DNA of 14,429 nt from Stenotrophomonas sp. (GTDB lineage: Bacteria; Pseudomonadota; Gammaproteobacteria; Xanthomonadales; Xanthomonadaceae), in assembly GCA_003525885.1 (NCBI GenBank), contig DQIG01000328.1, positions 2,192 through 16,620 of the forward strand. The letters are read 5' to 3'. Positions 8,504 to 14,253 of the stretch are shown piece after piece. Below the pieces are notes generated by a model. The model was given only the letters and a program-made list of their open reading frames with translations, did no database searches and was not told the origin of the DNA. The translations under genes and the position numbers were made by a program. Numbering within the stretch: the first letter of the stretch is position 1; every line of letters begins with the position of its first letter.

Positions 8504-8660
8504 GAAGGCCGGCGCGGGGGGAGACAAACAGCAGTGGCCACGTCTGGATCCTTTCGGTGTTCCCGTCCAATACCCGCAGGCAGGAGACGGTCACCTCATG
8601 AGGGAACTCCAAAATCGCGACGTACATCACACTCAGTTGACGGTACGTGCGTCGTGGCAT

Positions 8661-8683
8661 TGATCTTCATCGTTGGAAGATCA
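8661..8683. repeat. perfect inverted repeat, possible operator
   Basis: TGATCTTC and GAAGATCA form perfect 8-bp arms around a 7-nt centre (ATCGTTG). No U-run follows on either strand, so it is not an intrinsic terminator. It lies just downstream of the TTGACT at 8692-8697, where a -10 would fall, so a repressor operator is one possible reading. Confidence 0.45.
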
Positions 8684-8693
8684 AGACGCAGTC

Positions 8694-8756
8694 AACGCCG
8701 CCCGTGGAACGGGCGACGTTGCGGTGGAACGCAGCAGGGACAGCCGCCTGGGCGGC
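8694..8756 (-). terminator. candidate transcript-end hairpins after the fimbrial operon
   Basis: On the minus strand just past the adhesin stop (TAA, 8758-8760) there is a small hairpin at 8743-8756 (GCCGC arms, 4-nt loop). A stronger one follows at 8694-8720: 6-bp CGCCCG/CGGGCG arms around 5 nt, extended by AACG/CGTT across one mismatch. Neither is followed by a U-tract, so termination may be weak or Rho-dependent and read-through into wecB is possible. Confidence 0.35.
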
Positions 8757-8757
8757 C

Positions 8758-9792
8758 TTATTCGTACTGGATGGTGAACGTGGCCTGGCCGTTCGCGACA
8801 CCCGCACCCACCGTGCCGGCCTGGGTCTGCACATAGCGCGCGCGCAGCGGCAGCGCCATGACGCTGGTCCCCGGCGCCGTGGTGCCGACGTTGATGGTCT
8901 GGCCGAAGCGCACTTCACGCTCGGTGGTGCCATCGCGCTGGACCATCTGGATGCCGATGCGGGTGGCACTGTTGCTGGCTGCGCTGAGCTTCAGCACGCC
9001 CGGCATGTTCGAGCTGTCCTGGTCGGCATCGAGGCGGATGCCGATCTTGCTCTGGTAGGCGGCGACGTTGCTGCCCTGGCAGTTCAGACGGATCTCGAAA
9101 TCGCGATCGACCGCGCGCGAACCGACACCGGTGAAGGTGGTGTTGGGCACACTGCCGAAGTCGACGGCGATGTTGCGGCTGCCGGCCTGCACTTCGCAGG
9201 TCGGGCTGACCACGGTGGTGCCCGAGCCCTTGAAGGTCGAGGTCAGCACCGGACGACTGGCGCCATCACCGTCGAAGTAATAGGTGGTGAAGCGGCCGTT
9301 CGGCGCGATCACGCCCGAGCCGGTCTGCGCGGCGGTCTTGATCAGCTGGATGCGGAAGGTGCCGCCGATCAGCGAGATGGTGGCGTTGCCGGCAAAGTTG
9401 ATGGAGTGCGGATAGTAGGTCTGGATGGCGCCGGAATCGCGGAACAGGCGGATGCCCACGCCCGCAACGTCGGTTTCATACACATTGGAGAAACCGGCGA
9501 CCGGCCGCCGCTGCGCTGCGTTGACGTACTCGCCGATGGAACGGCCACCGGACCAGTCGCAGCGCGCGACGCTGTTCTGCTGGGTGATCGATTCGCTGAT
9601 TTCCTTGATCACGCCACCGACCGGCGTGCTGGGCAGGATCACGATCTGGCCCATGTCCATGGTCACGTCCTGCGCGGTGAACCAGCTGGACTGGATGCGG
9701 CACGACGCACTGGCCTGCTGTGCCAGCAGCACGCCGCCCAACAGTGCAACGGCTGTCAGTGCCTTGCGGCCACGGGGAGAAATCATCGGCAT
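8758..9792 (-). CDS. two-domain fimbrial tip adhesin of the chaperone-usher system
   Basis: This last gene of the fimbrial operon encodes 344 residues from the ATG at 9790-9792. A second ATG two codons on (9786) overlaps the usher stop as ATGA. GGAGG lies 4 nt before the first ATG and 10 nt before the second, so the true start is either one. A longer reading from 9888 lies inside usher coding and has no signal peptide. Residues 1-29 are a signal peptide ending ASA. The mature protein has two halves, each with one cysteine pair: C31/C78 in an N-terminal domain (about 30-190) and C199/C238 in a pilin-like domain (about 195-344) that ends TFTIQYE, a typical donor-strand-accepting tail. This FimH-like layout marks a tip adhesin delivered last by the usher. 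Its ligand cannot be read from the sequence. Confidence 0.8.
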   Translation of the reverse strand: MPMISPRGRKALTAVALLGGVLLAQQASASCRIQSSWFTAQDVTMDMGQIVILPSTPVGGVIKEISESITQQNSVARCDWSGGRSIGEYVNAAQRRPVAGFSNVYETDVAGVGIRLFRDSGAIQTYYPHSINFAGNATISLIGGTFRIQLIKTAAQTGSGVIAPNGRFTTYYFDGDGASRPVLTSTFKGSGTTVVSPTCEVQAGSRNIAVDFGSVPNTTFTGVGSRAVDRDFEIRLNCQGSNVAAYQSKIGIRLDADQDSSNMPGVLKLSAASNSATRIGIQMVQRDGTTEREVRFGQTINVGTTAPGTSVMALPLRARYVQTQAGTVGAGVANGQATFTIQYE

Positions 9793-12368
9793 GCTGCCTC
9801 CAGCGGGATGAAGCCGGTCTTGGACGCATCGGCGCCCGCCGGAACCTGGTAATCGATGGTGCAGCGCTGGTCGGCACCGGCACCCCACTCCACCAGCAGG
9901 CGACCCTGGTTCTTTTCGCTGCGTACGTACAGGCGGCCGCCCTGGCTGACCATGCCGACCGGCTGACCCTGCTCATCCTTGACCTGCGCACCGAACGGCA
10001 TGCTGCGGCCATCAGGGTTGCGCACCTGGATCAGCAACGCGTTGCCCTTGCGGGTGTCGAAGCGCAGGTAGCTGATGGCACCGGCGAACGGTGCGATCGA
10101 CTGGCTGGTGCTTTCCAGCTCGACGTCGTGGGCCATGCCCTGCGGATCAAGGGTGACGGTGTTGAGGCGGTACGGCGACACGTACGGGACCACCGCGTAG
10201 CCACGGCCATCGACGCGCAGGCCCGGGGCGTTGCTGACGATCGCATCGCGCGCGCCCGGTGCTTCGACCAGCACCATGGTATCGCCGCGCTGCGGGGTGA
10301 AGGTAAAGCCGCCCGGATGCACGACCACGCTGCCGTTGGCGCCGACCGAAGCCTGGCGGAAATCACGCGAGTGGCTGTAGGTGGCGTTCAACGCTGTGTA
10401 GCGGCTGCGGTATTCGGCATTGCCGATCGCGGTGGTGCCACCCTCGCGGGAATCGGACAGGGCTGCGCCGTAGCTGAAGTTGTTGTCGACGCCGGCCGAA
10501 CCGGTGATGCCGACGCGGCTGTTGTCGTAGCCACCGCGGTCGCGCACGCCGAGATCGGCACTGAACGACACCGGGTGGGTACCACGGCCCAGCGGCACGC
10601 TCATCGACAGCAGGTACTGGGTGTCGGAACGGCCGAGCACGCCTTCTTCGGTGCGCAGCGCGGAGAAGCCGTAGTTCACCGAACGCCACGCATTGTTGTA
10701 GCCCACCTGGTACTGCTTGGAGGTGCCGGAACGATCATAGAAGTCACGCACCGAACCGGTCACGTACAGCGCACCGCCGCGACGGCCCAGCGGCTGGTTC
10801 AAGGTCACCTGGAACTGGCTGCGCTGGCGACCACGGGTGGTCGGGTCGATGCCGCGCTTGTCCGAGTCACGGCCATACAGCGCGTCCTGCAGGCTGTAGA
10901 AGCCTTCAGTCGAGTAGCGGTACGCGGCCAGGGTCAGGTTGGTGCCGGTCTCGCCGATCATGTTGCTGTAGCTCAGCCGCACACTGGCGCCGGTGTGGCT
11001 GCCGTAGTGGTCGAACGAGGTACGTGCATGGGTGACGTCGGCAGCGAAGGCACCGACCCGCGTGGACAGGCCGACACCGTACAGCAGCGACAGGTAGCCA
11101 TCGCTCAGCGCGCTGCCGCCGTACAGGGTCAGCTGGTTGCCGATGCCGCGCTGGTAGGTGCCCTGCACCAGCCAGGGTTCGTCGGCCAGCAGCTTGTTGC
11201 GCACCTGGCCGGCGGTCAGCGAGTAGCGCGACACGCCTTCGCGCAGCATCTGCGGCACCGAACCGAACGGCACCTTGAATTCACGACGGCGGCCATCGGC
11301 TTCGATCACGCTCACTTCCAGGTCGCCGCCGTAGCCGGTCGGATACAGGTCGTCGATGACGAAGCTGCCCGGCGAGACGGTGGAGGAGTAGATCAGCTGC
11401 TGGTTCTGGCGCACTTCGATGCGCGCGTTGGTTTCGGCGATGCCGCGCACGACGGGCGCGTAACCGCGCAGCGAATCGGGCAGCATGCGGTCGTCGCTGG
11501 CCAGGCTGGCACCGCGGTAACCGATCGAGTCGAACAGCTCGCCCGTGGTATAGGCCTCACCGATGGTGAGCATGCCGCGCACCTGCGGGATGCCGCGCTG
11601 CGCGTAGGTGGCGATGCTCTGCCAATGGCGGCCATCGCCCTCGGACCAGGTCAGGTTGGAGTCGTGACGGAACTGCCAACCGCCCAGGTTCAGGCCGGCA
11701 TTGAGGCCGAGATAGGCACTGCGGTTGCGCTGGCCACCTTCGACACGGCTGTTGCTGTCGATGGCATTGAAGCTGTAGCCGACGAAGCCCGCATTGATGC
11801 CGCGGTCCCACAGCGCCGGGTTGACGTAGCCGCGTGCCTCACGACGCAGGAACACCTGCGGAATGCTGAGGTCGTAGCGCAGGTTGCCGCTGTCGTAGAC
11901 ACCATAGGCATTGGCCATGCGCTGCTGCACCGGCACGCAGCTGGTCTTGTCGGTCGGCAGCGTCGGGTCCTGCTGCAGCAGCACGGCCTCGCTGTCCACG
12001 CCCATTTCTTCCAGCATCGGCAGCGGCAGGCAGGCGTCGACATGGCCCTGTGCATCGGCCTTGAACTGCAGGTCGCGACGGCCCTGCCAGGCACCGTTGA
12101 CGTAGACATCGACGCGGTAGTTGCCGGCCACCATCGGGTTGCCGTTGCTGAAGGCCGCCAGGTCGACCTGCTTGGCCTGGCCCGACAGGAAGCTGGAATT
12201 GAACTGGGCCGATTCCGGTGCACGCGCATTGGCCGCACCACTCTGCGCCATCAGCGCCTGTTCGCCGAGATTGGCCGGGGCAGCCAGCGCCCATCCTGGG
12301 CAGGCTGCACCAACAACCAGCAGGCAAAGCGCCTGATGGATCGACAATGTCAATCTGTTTCCGATCAC
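9783..12368 (-). CDS. fimbrial outer-membrane usher
   Basis: The usher folds into a 24-strand outer-membrane barrel that accepts chaperone-subunit complexes and secretes the growing fimbria. The protein is 861 residues. Residues 1-29 are a signal peptide ending ALA. The N-terminal domain (about 54-165) has FNSSFLSGQAKQVDLAAF and AGNYRVDVYVNG. A plug region (about 315-370) has VSPGSFVIDDLYPTGYGGDL followed by the EADGR signature. The C-terminal domains (about 690-861) contain PFGAQVKDEQGQPVG and the cysteines C836 and C860. Length and order are normal for the FimD/PapC family. The start is GTG at 12366-12368 with AAGGA 8 nt upstream. It lies 71 nt after the chaperone gene and shares ATGA with the adhesin gene at its end. 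In S. maltophilia it would be the SMF-1 usher. Confidence 0.95.
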   Translation of the reverse strand: MIGNRLTLSIHQALCLLVVGAACPGWALAAPANLGEQALMAQSGAANARAPESAQFNSSFLSGQAKQVDLAAFSNGNPMVAGNYRVDVYVNGAWQGRRDLQFKADAQGHVDACLPLPMLEEMGVDSEAVLLQQDPTLPTDKTSCVPVQQRMANAYGVYDSGNLRYDLSIPQVFLRREARGYVNPALWDRGINAGFVGYSFNAIDSNSRVEGGQRNRSAYLGLNAGLNLGGWQFRHDSNLTWSEGDGRHWQSIATYAQRGIPQVRGMLTIGEAYTTGELFDSIGYRGASLASDDRMLPDSLRGYAPVVRGIAETNARIEVRQNQQLIYSSTVSPGSFVIDDLYPTGYGGDLEVSVIEADGRRREFKVPFGSVPQMLREGVSRYSLTAGQVRNKLLADEPWLVQGTYQRGIGNQLTLYGGSALSDGYLSLLYGVGLSTRVGAFAADVTHARTSFDHYGSHTGASVRLSYSNMIGETGTNLTLAAYRYSTEGFYSLQDALYGRDSDKRGIDPTTRGRQRSQFQVTLNQPLGRRGGALYVTGSVRDFYDRSGTSKQYQVGYNNAWRSVNYGFSALRTEEGVLGRSDTQYLLSMSVPLGRGTHPVSFSADLGVRDRGGYDNSRVGITGSAGVDNNFSYGAALSDSREGGTTAIGNAEYRSRYTALNATYSHSRDFRQASVGANGSVVVHPGGFTFTPQRGDTMVLVEAPGARDAIVSNAPGLRVDGRGYAVVPYVSPYRLNTVTLDPQGMAHDVELESTSQSIAPFAGAISYLRFDTRKGNALLIQVRNPDGRSMPFGAQVKDEQGQPVGMVSQGGRLYVRSEKNQGRLLVEWGAGADQRCTIDYQVPAGADASKTGFIPLEAACR

Positions 12369-12386
12369 ACTGACATTCCTTCAATT

Positions 12387-12401
12387 CGCCGCACGGCGGC
12401 G
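12387..12401 (-). repeat. short hairpin between chaperone and usher genes
   Basis: CGCCGC and GCGGCG arms enclose a 3-nt loop in the 71-nt chaperone-usher gap, immediately upstream of the usher ribosome site (AAGGA, 12377-12381). It could tune usher translation or mark a processing point; the role is inferred. Confidence 0.4.
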
Positions 12402-12439
12402 GTGGCGGGATGCGCAGGCCCGTGGCCCGCGCGGCGCGT

Positions 12440-13168
12440 TCAGCTCCCGGTGCTGCCGAGGCGGACGGTGTGCTCGACCCGGCCGCCGTAATCGTTGATG
12501 GTGATGAAGCGCACCTGGTTGGTGCCCGCCGGTGCGGCGAACTCCAGGCTCTGCTTCGGCGCGACCATCGCGCCCTTGTCCTCGACGGCCTTTTCACTGC
12601 TGCCGGTCACGGCATGCACTTCGGCCAGAGTGACGTGGAAGGGGCTCGGGTTTTCCACCCGCAGGCGGTCGCCATTGCGGGTCCAGCGCAGCGCTGCCGG
12701 TGCGTCGTTGGCGACGCCCTTCAAGCCCTGCGGCCGGTAGAAAAGCTTCAGGCGCGAACGGAACGCGACCTGCAGGTAATTCTGTTCGCCGCTGTCGGCG
12801 TTGTCCGGCGACGGCGGTACGTCCAGCACGTTGAGCCAGAACACCGTCTCGCGATCGGTCGGCAGCTGTGCGCCGGAGAAGATCAGGCGCAGCGCCTGGC
12901 TGCGGCCCGGCTCGACGCGCGCGATCGGCGGCGTCAGCACGAACGGAGCATCGCTGGTATCGGCGGTCTGGTTGGCGTCGCCACTGTCGATCCAGGCCTG
13001 GACCAGTGCGGGCGAATCGCCCACGTTGTCGACCTGCACGGTGACTTCGCGCGCCTGTGCCGGGTAGATCACCCGCGTGCCATTGACCACCACGCCGGCC
13101 AGTGCGTCCTGGCAGAAGGGCAGCGTGAACGCTGCCAGCAGCAGCGCCCGGGGAAAGATTGCTTTCAT
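12440..13168 (-). CDS. periplasmic fimbrial chaperone (PapD/FimC family)
   Basis: The chaperone folds pilin subunits in the periplasm by donor-strand complementation and carries them to the usher. The ATG at 13166-13168 gives 242 residues with a signal peptide (1-24, ending ALA). With G25 as mature residue 1, the subunit-anchoring arginine is mature R8 (GTRVIYP), exactly as in PapD. The second anchor lysine is in RLKLFYRP (K141). Other family marks are NVGDSPALVQAWID (48-61), PPIARVEPG (80-88), FWLNVLDVPP (110-119) and VENPSPFHVTLAEV in domain 2. An in-frame ATG at 13213 would put 15 extra residues before the signal peptide and begins inside a hairpin, so it is rejected. No strong ribosome site is visible before 13168, consistent with expression well below that of the pilin. 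Confidence 0.93.
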   Translation of the reverse strand: MKAIFPRALLLAAFTLPFCQDALAGVVVNGTRVIYPAQAREVTVQVDNVGDSPALVQAWIDSGDANQTADTSDAPFVLTPPIARVEPGRSQALRLIFSGAQLPTDRETVFWLNVLDVPPSPDNADSGEQNYLQVAFRSRLKLFYRPQGLKGVANDAPAALRWTRNGDRLRVENPSPFHVTLAEVHAVTGSSEKAVEDKGAMVAPKQSLEFAAPAGTNQVRFITINDYGGRVEHTVRLGSTGS

Positions 13169-13209
13169 CGGAAGTACTACGCTCGAGGTGTGTGGCCAGG
13201 GGCCGCGGA

Positions 13210-13239
13210 GCATTGGCCGGCGCGTACGCCGGCCAATGC
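13210..13239 (-). repeat. very strong hairpin between pilin and chaperone genes
   Basis: A perfect 13-bp stem (left arm 13210-13222 beginning GCATTGGCC, right arm 13227-13239) closes a 4-nt CGTA loop, 14 nt beyond the pilin stop. No U-run follows. Such intercistronic hairpins in fimbrial operons let pilin mRNA outlast or outnumber the chaperone-usher message; that role is inferred. It lacks the GTAG head of the S. maltophilia SMAG/REP repeats, though a REP relative cannot be excluded. Confidence 0.7.
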
Positions 13240-13253
13240 GGGTACGGCTACGA

Positions 13254-13793
13254 TCAGTTGTAGATGATCGTGTACTTGACGCTGCTGGTGACGTCGCCCG
13301 GGGTGGCGGCGGCAGTGGCGTAGTACTCAGCGTAGTAGTTCAGGTCGGCCGAGCCGTCGGTGCCGACGGTGACCCACTGCGAGTTGGTCTGGGCCAGGCC
13401 AGCGCCGGCAGCCTTGATCGGCAGGAACTGGTTGTTCGAGCCCAGCAGCTGCAGCTGCACGTTGTTGGCAGCGTTGGCCGAAGCCTGGTTGACCAGGCGG
13501 CCGCTGTTGAAGTCGACGGTCGAACCCGGCTCGAAGTAGGTGGCGACGTTGCCGGCGCTGCACTTGGTCAGGTTGATGGCGAACGGGGTACGGCCCGCAA
13601 CGGCACCGGCGGTGGCCAGGGTGTTCTTGGACACGGTCGGCAGGGTGACGGCGAAGTCCTTGCCGCCCGGGGTCGAGATGGTGCAGGTCTTGTCGGTCAC
13701 CTTGCCATTGAAGGTGATGGTGCCGTCGGCGGCGTTGGCGGCCAGCGGAGCGGCGGCCAGCATCAGAGCGGCAATGAGATTGATCTTGTGCAT
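13254..13793 (-). CDS. smf-1: major fimbrial subunit, SMF-1 type pilin
   Basis: This 179-residue secreted pilin has a signal peptide at 1-21 (cleavage ANA/ADG). The mature start ADGTITFNGKV is the alternating donor strand, and C37/C78 form the usual disulfide. The C-terminus SVKYTIIYN has the penultimate tyrosine typical of chaperone-usher pilins. The sequence agrees with what I recall of SMF-1, the S. maltophilia fimbrillin linked to attachment to cells and surfaces; identity was not checked by alignment. It is first in a four-gene operon (pilin, chaperone, usher, adhesin), and the hairpin at 13210-13239 separates it from the weaker downstream genes. The ATG at 13791-13793 follows a modest AGG site at 9 nt. 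An approximately 130-nt leader is predicted from a TATACT -10 box. Confidence 0.93.
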   Translation of the reverse strand: MHKINLIAALMLAAAPLAANAADGTITFNGKVTDKTCTISTPGGKDFAVTLPTVSKNTLATAGAVAGRTPFAINLTKCSAGNVATYFEPGSTVDFNSGRLVNQASANAANNVQLQLLGSNNQFLPIKAAGAGLAQTNSQWVTVGTDGSADLNYYAEYYATAAATPGDVTSSVKYTIIYN

Positions 13794-13814
13794 TCGCTTT
13801 TACCTAACCCTACT

Positions 13815-13847
13815 GAAGAGATGAGAAGTAGAGGAGGAAGCAAGGAG
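13815..13847 (-). other. pyrimidine-rich tract in the smf-1 leader
   Basis: On the transcript strand 30 of 33 bases are pyrimidines, including CCTCCTC (13831-13837), which copies the anti-Shine-Dalgarno core of 16S rRNA. It lies about 22-54 nt upstream of the pilin start. It may bind ribosomal protein S1 or pair with purine-rich RNA; both are inference. Confidence 0.35.
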
Positions 13848-13872
13848 CACTGCCGGGCTAACAAGACCCATC

Positions 13873-13930
13873 CTTGCGTCTCACCTGTGGCCGGACTCGG
13901 ACATACCTTCCCCTGAATCCGTGACGCAAG
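13873..13930. repeat. imperfect inverted repeat spanning the smf-1 leader start
   Basis: CTTGCGTCTCAC (13873-13884) pairs with GTGACGCAAG (13921-13930) as 10 bp with a 2-nt bulge and a 36-nt loop. The distal arm reaches the predicted transcription start, so it can act as RNA structure only if the true start lies upstream of about 13930. Confidence 0.35.
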
Positions 13931-13934
13931 TATA
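13929..13934 (-). promoter_or_regulatory. candidate -10 box of smf-1
   Basis: The minus strand reads TATACT, five of six matches to TATAAT, in the AT-rich part of the intergenic region. No good -35 hexamer lies 16-18 nt upstream, which would fit a promoter that needs an activator. The predicted start is near 13922. Confidence 0.4.
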
Positions 13935-13942
13935 TGCACAAC

Positions 13943-13958
13943 TGTGATGAAAGTCTCA
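13943..13958. promoter_or_regulatory. candidate CRP/Clp-type binding site
   Basis: TGTGA-TGAAAG-TCTCA matches the TGTGA-N6-TCACA consensus of CRP family regulators at 9 of 10 positions. Xanthomonadaceae carry Clp, a CRP relative inhibited by c-di-GMP, that reads this consensus. The centre is about 28 bp upstream of the predicted smf-1 start, overlapping the -35 zone. Repression is likelier than class II activation unless the real start differs. Confidence 0.4.
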
Positions 13959-13971
13959 TTATTTTTCTGAA

Positions 13972-13987
13972 CGTCAATTCATTGACG
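13972..13987. promoter_or_regulatory. perfect dyad, possible operator
   Basis: CGTCAAT and ATTGACG are perfect 7-bp arms with a 2-bp centre (TC). The site lies about 50-65 bp upstream of the predicted smf-1 start, a common location for a dimeric regulator. The regulator is not known. Confidence 0.4.
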
Positions 13988-14144
13988 CCCCAAATGTGAC
14001 GTGGTAGGCGGAATTCGCCCCCCAGGGTGCGCGAGGAAATTGACAGGGGTGCAAGCAGGCCACTGACGACTGCTGATGTCGCATTGAGTGGCGCGTTCGG
14101 CATGCGCGGAAACAGGCCTTTTTCAGGGGAAATTCGGCTTCTTT

Positions 14145-14171
14145 GATGCGCATCACTCTTTCTTGGTGATG
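14145..14171. promoter_or_regulatory. clustered GATG/CATC dyads upstream of the plus-strand gene
   Basis: A perfect palindrome GATGCGCATC (14145-14154) overlaps an inverted repeat CATCAC-N9-GTGATG (14151-14156 with 14166-14171). The cluster ends 82 bp before the plus-strand ATG, so a regulator site is plausible but unproven. Confidence 0.3.
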
Positions 14172-14253
14172 GCCCTAGCAGATTCGGAATCGTCCTATTA
14201 AAGGTTGATCGAACCTGTCGCTAACTAGGACACACCGAACCAGAGAACGTGTC

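Larger units (their letters stand above)
8492..8757 (-). promoter_or_regulatory. intergenic and 5' leader region of the wecB-nfr operon
   Basis: These 266 bases lie between the adhesin stop and the wecB GTG and hold no credible gene. In the wecB direction they contain two GC-rich hairpins (8743-8756 and 8694-8720), a TTGACT sequence (8692-8697) that could be a -35 element with only a poor -10 downstream, an inverted repeat (8661-8683), a CRP-like half site TGTGA (8626-8630), a CCTCATGAGG palindrome (8594-8603) and a possible CGTCT/AGACG closing stem (8585-8589 with 8541-8545). Five GGA triplets occur at 8608-8610, 8566-8568, 8561-8563, 8549-8551 and 8500-8502, the last inside the ribosome site. 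The operon promoter is expected here but I cannot fix it. The GGA pattern would suit CsrA/RsmA binding; this is inference. Confidence 0.5.
13794..14253. promoter_or_regulatory. divergent control region between smf-1 and the plus-strand pilin-like gene
   Basis: These 460 bases without a credible gene are more AT-rich than the flanks, especially 13929-13985 and 14110-14205. They must hold the start signals for both divergent genes. Individual elements are listed separately. For the plus-strand gene I see no convincing -35/-10 pair; the best AT-rich candidate is CTATTAAAGG at 14195-14204. Confidence 0.6.

Noticed and set aside
8322..8660. 112-codon minus frame starting at 8660, considered as a leader peptide or small gene before wecB
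   Set aside because: It runs far into wecB in another frame, has no ribosome site and its product resembles no family.
8492..8757. c-di-GMP riboswitch or JUMPstart/ops element before the exopolysaccharide operon
   Set aside because: I could not match the GEMM core or the ops sequence; only generic hairpins and GGA motifs are visible.
9793..9888. Longer adhesin start at 9888
   Set aside because: The extra 32 residues precede a good signal peptide and lie within usher coding; GGAGG sits just before the ATG at 9792.
9720..12491. 923-codon plus-strand open frame opposite the usher
   Set aside because: The usher on the minus strand has full family motifs; the plus frame is an antisense artefact of GC bias.
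13169..13213. Longer chaperone start at 13213
   Set aside because: It places 15 residues ahead of a standard signal peptide and the codon is inside the strong intercistronic hairpin.
14004..14019. GTAG-headed short palindrome as a SMAG/REP repeat
   Set aside because: The stem is only 4-5 bp with a G-T pair, too short for the known S. maltophilia repeats.
13858..14156. Small minus-strand frames (81 and 60 codons) in the intergenic region
   Set aside because: They have no ribosome site, overlap the predicted promoter elements and show no coding-like composition.
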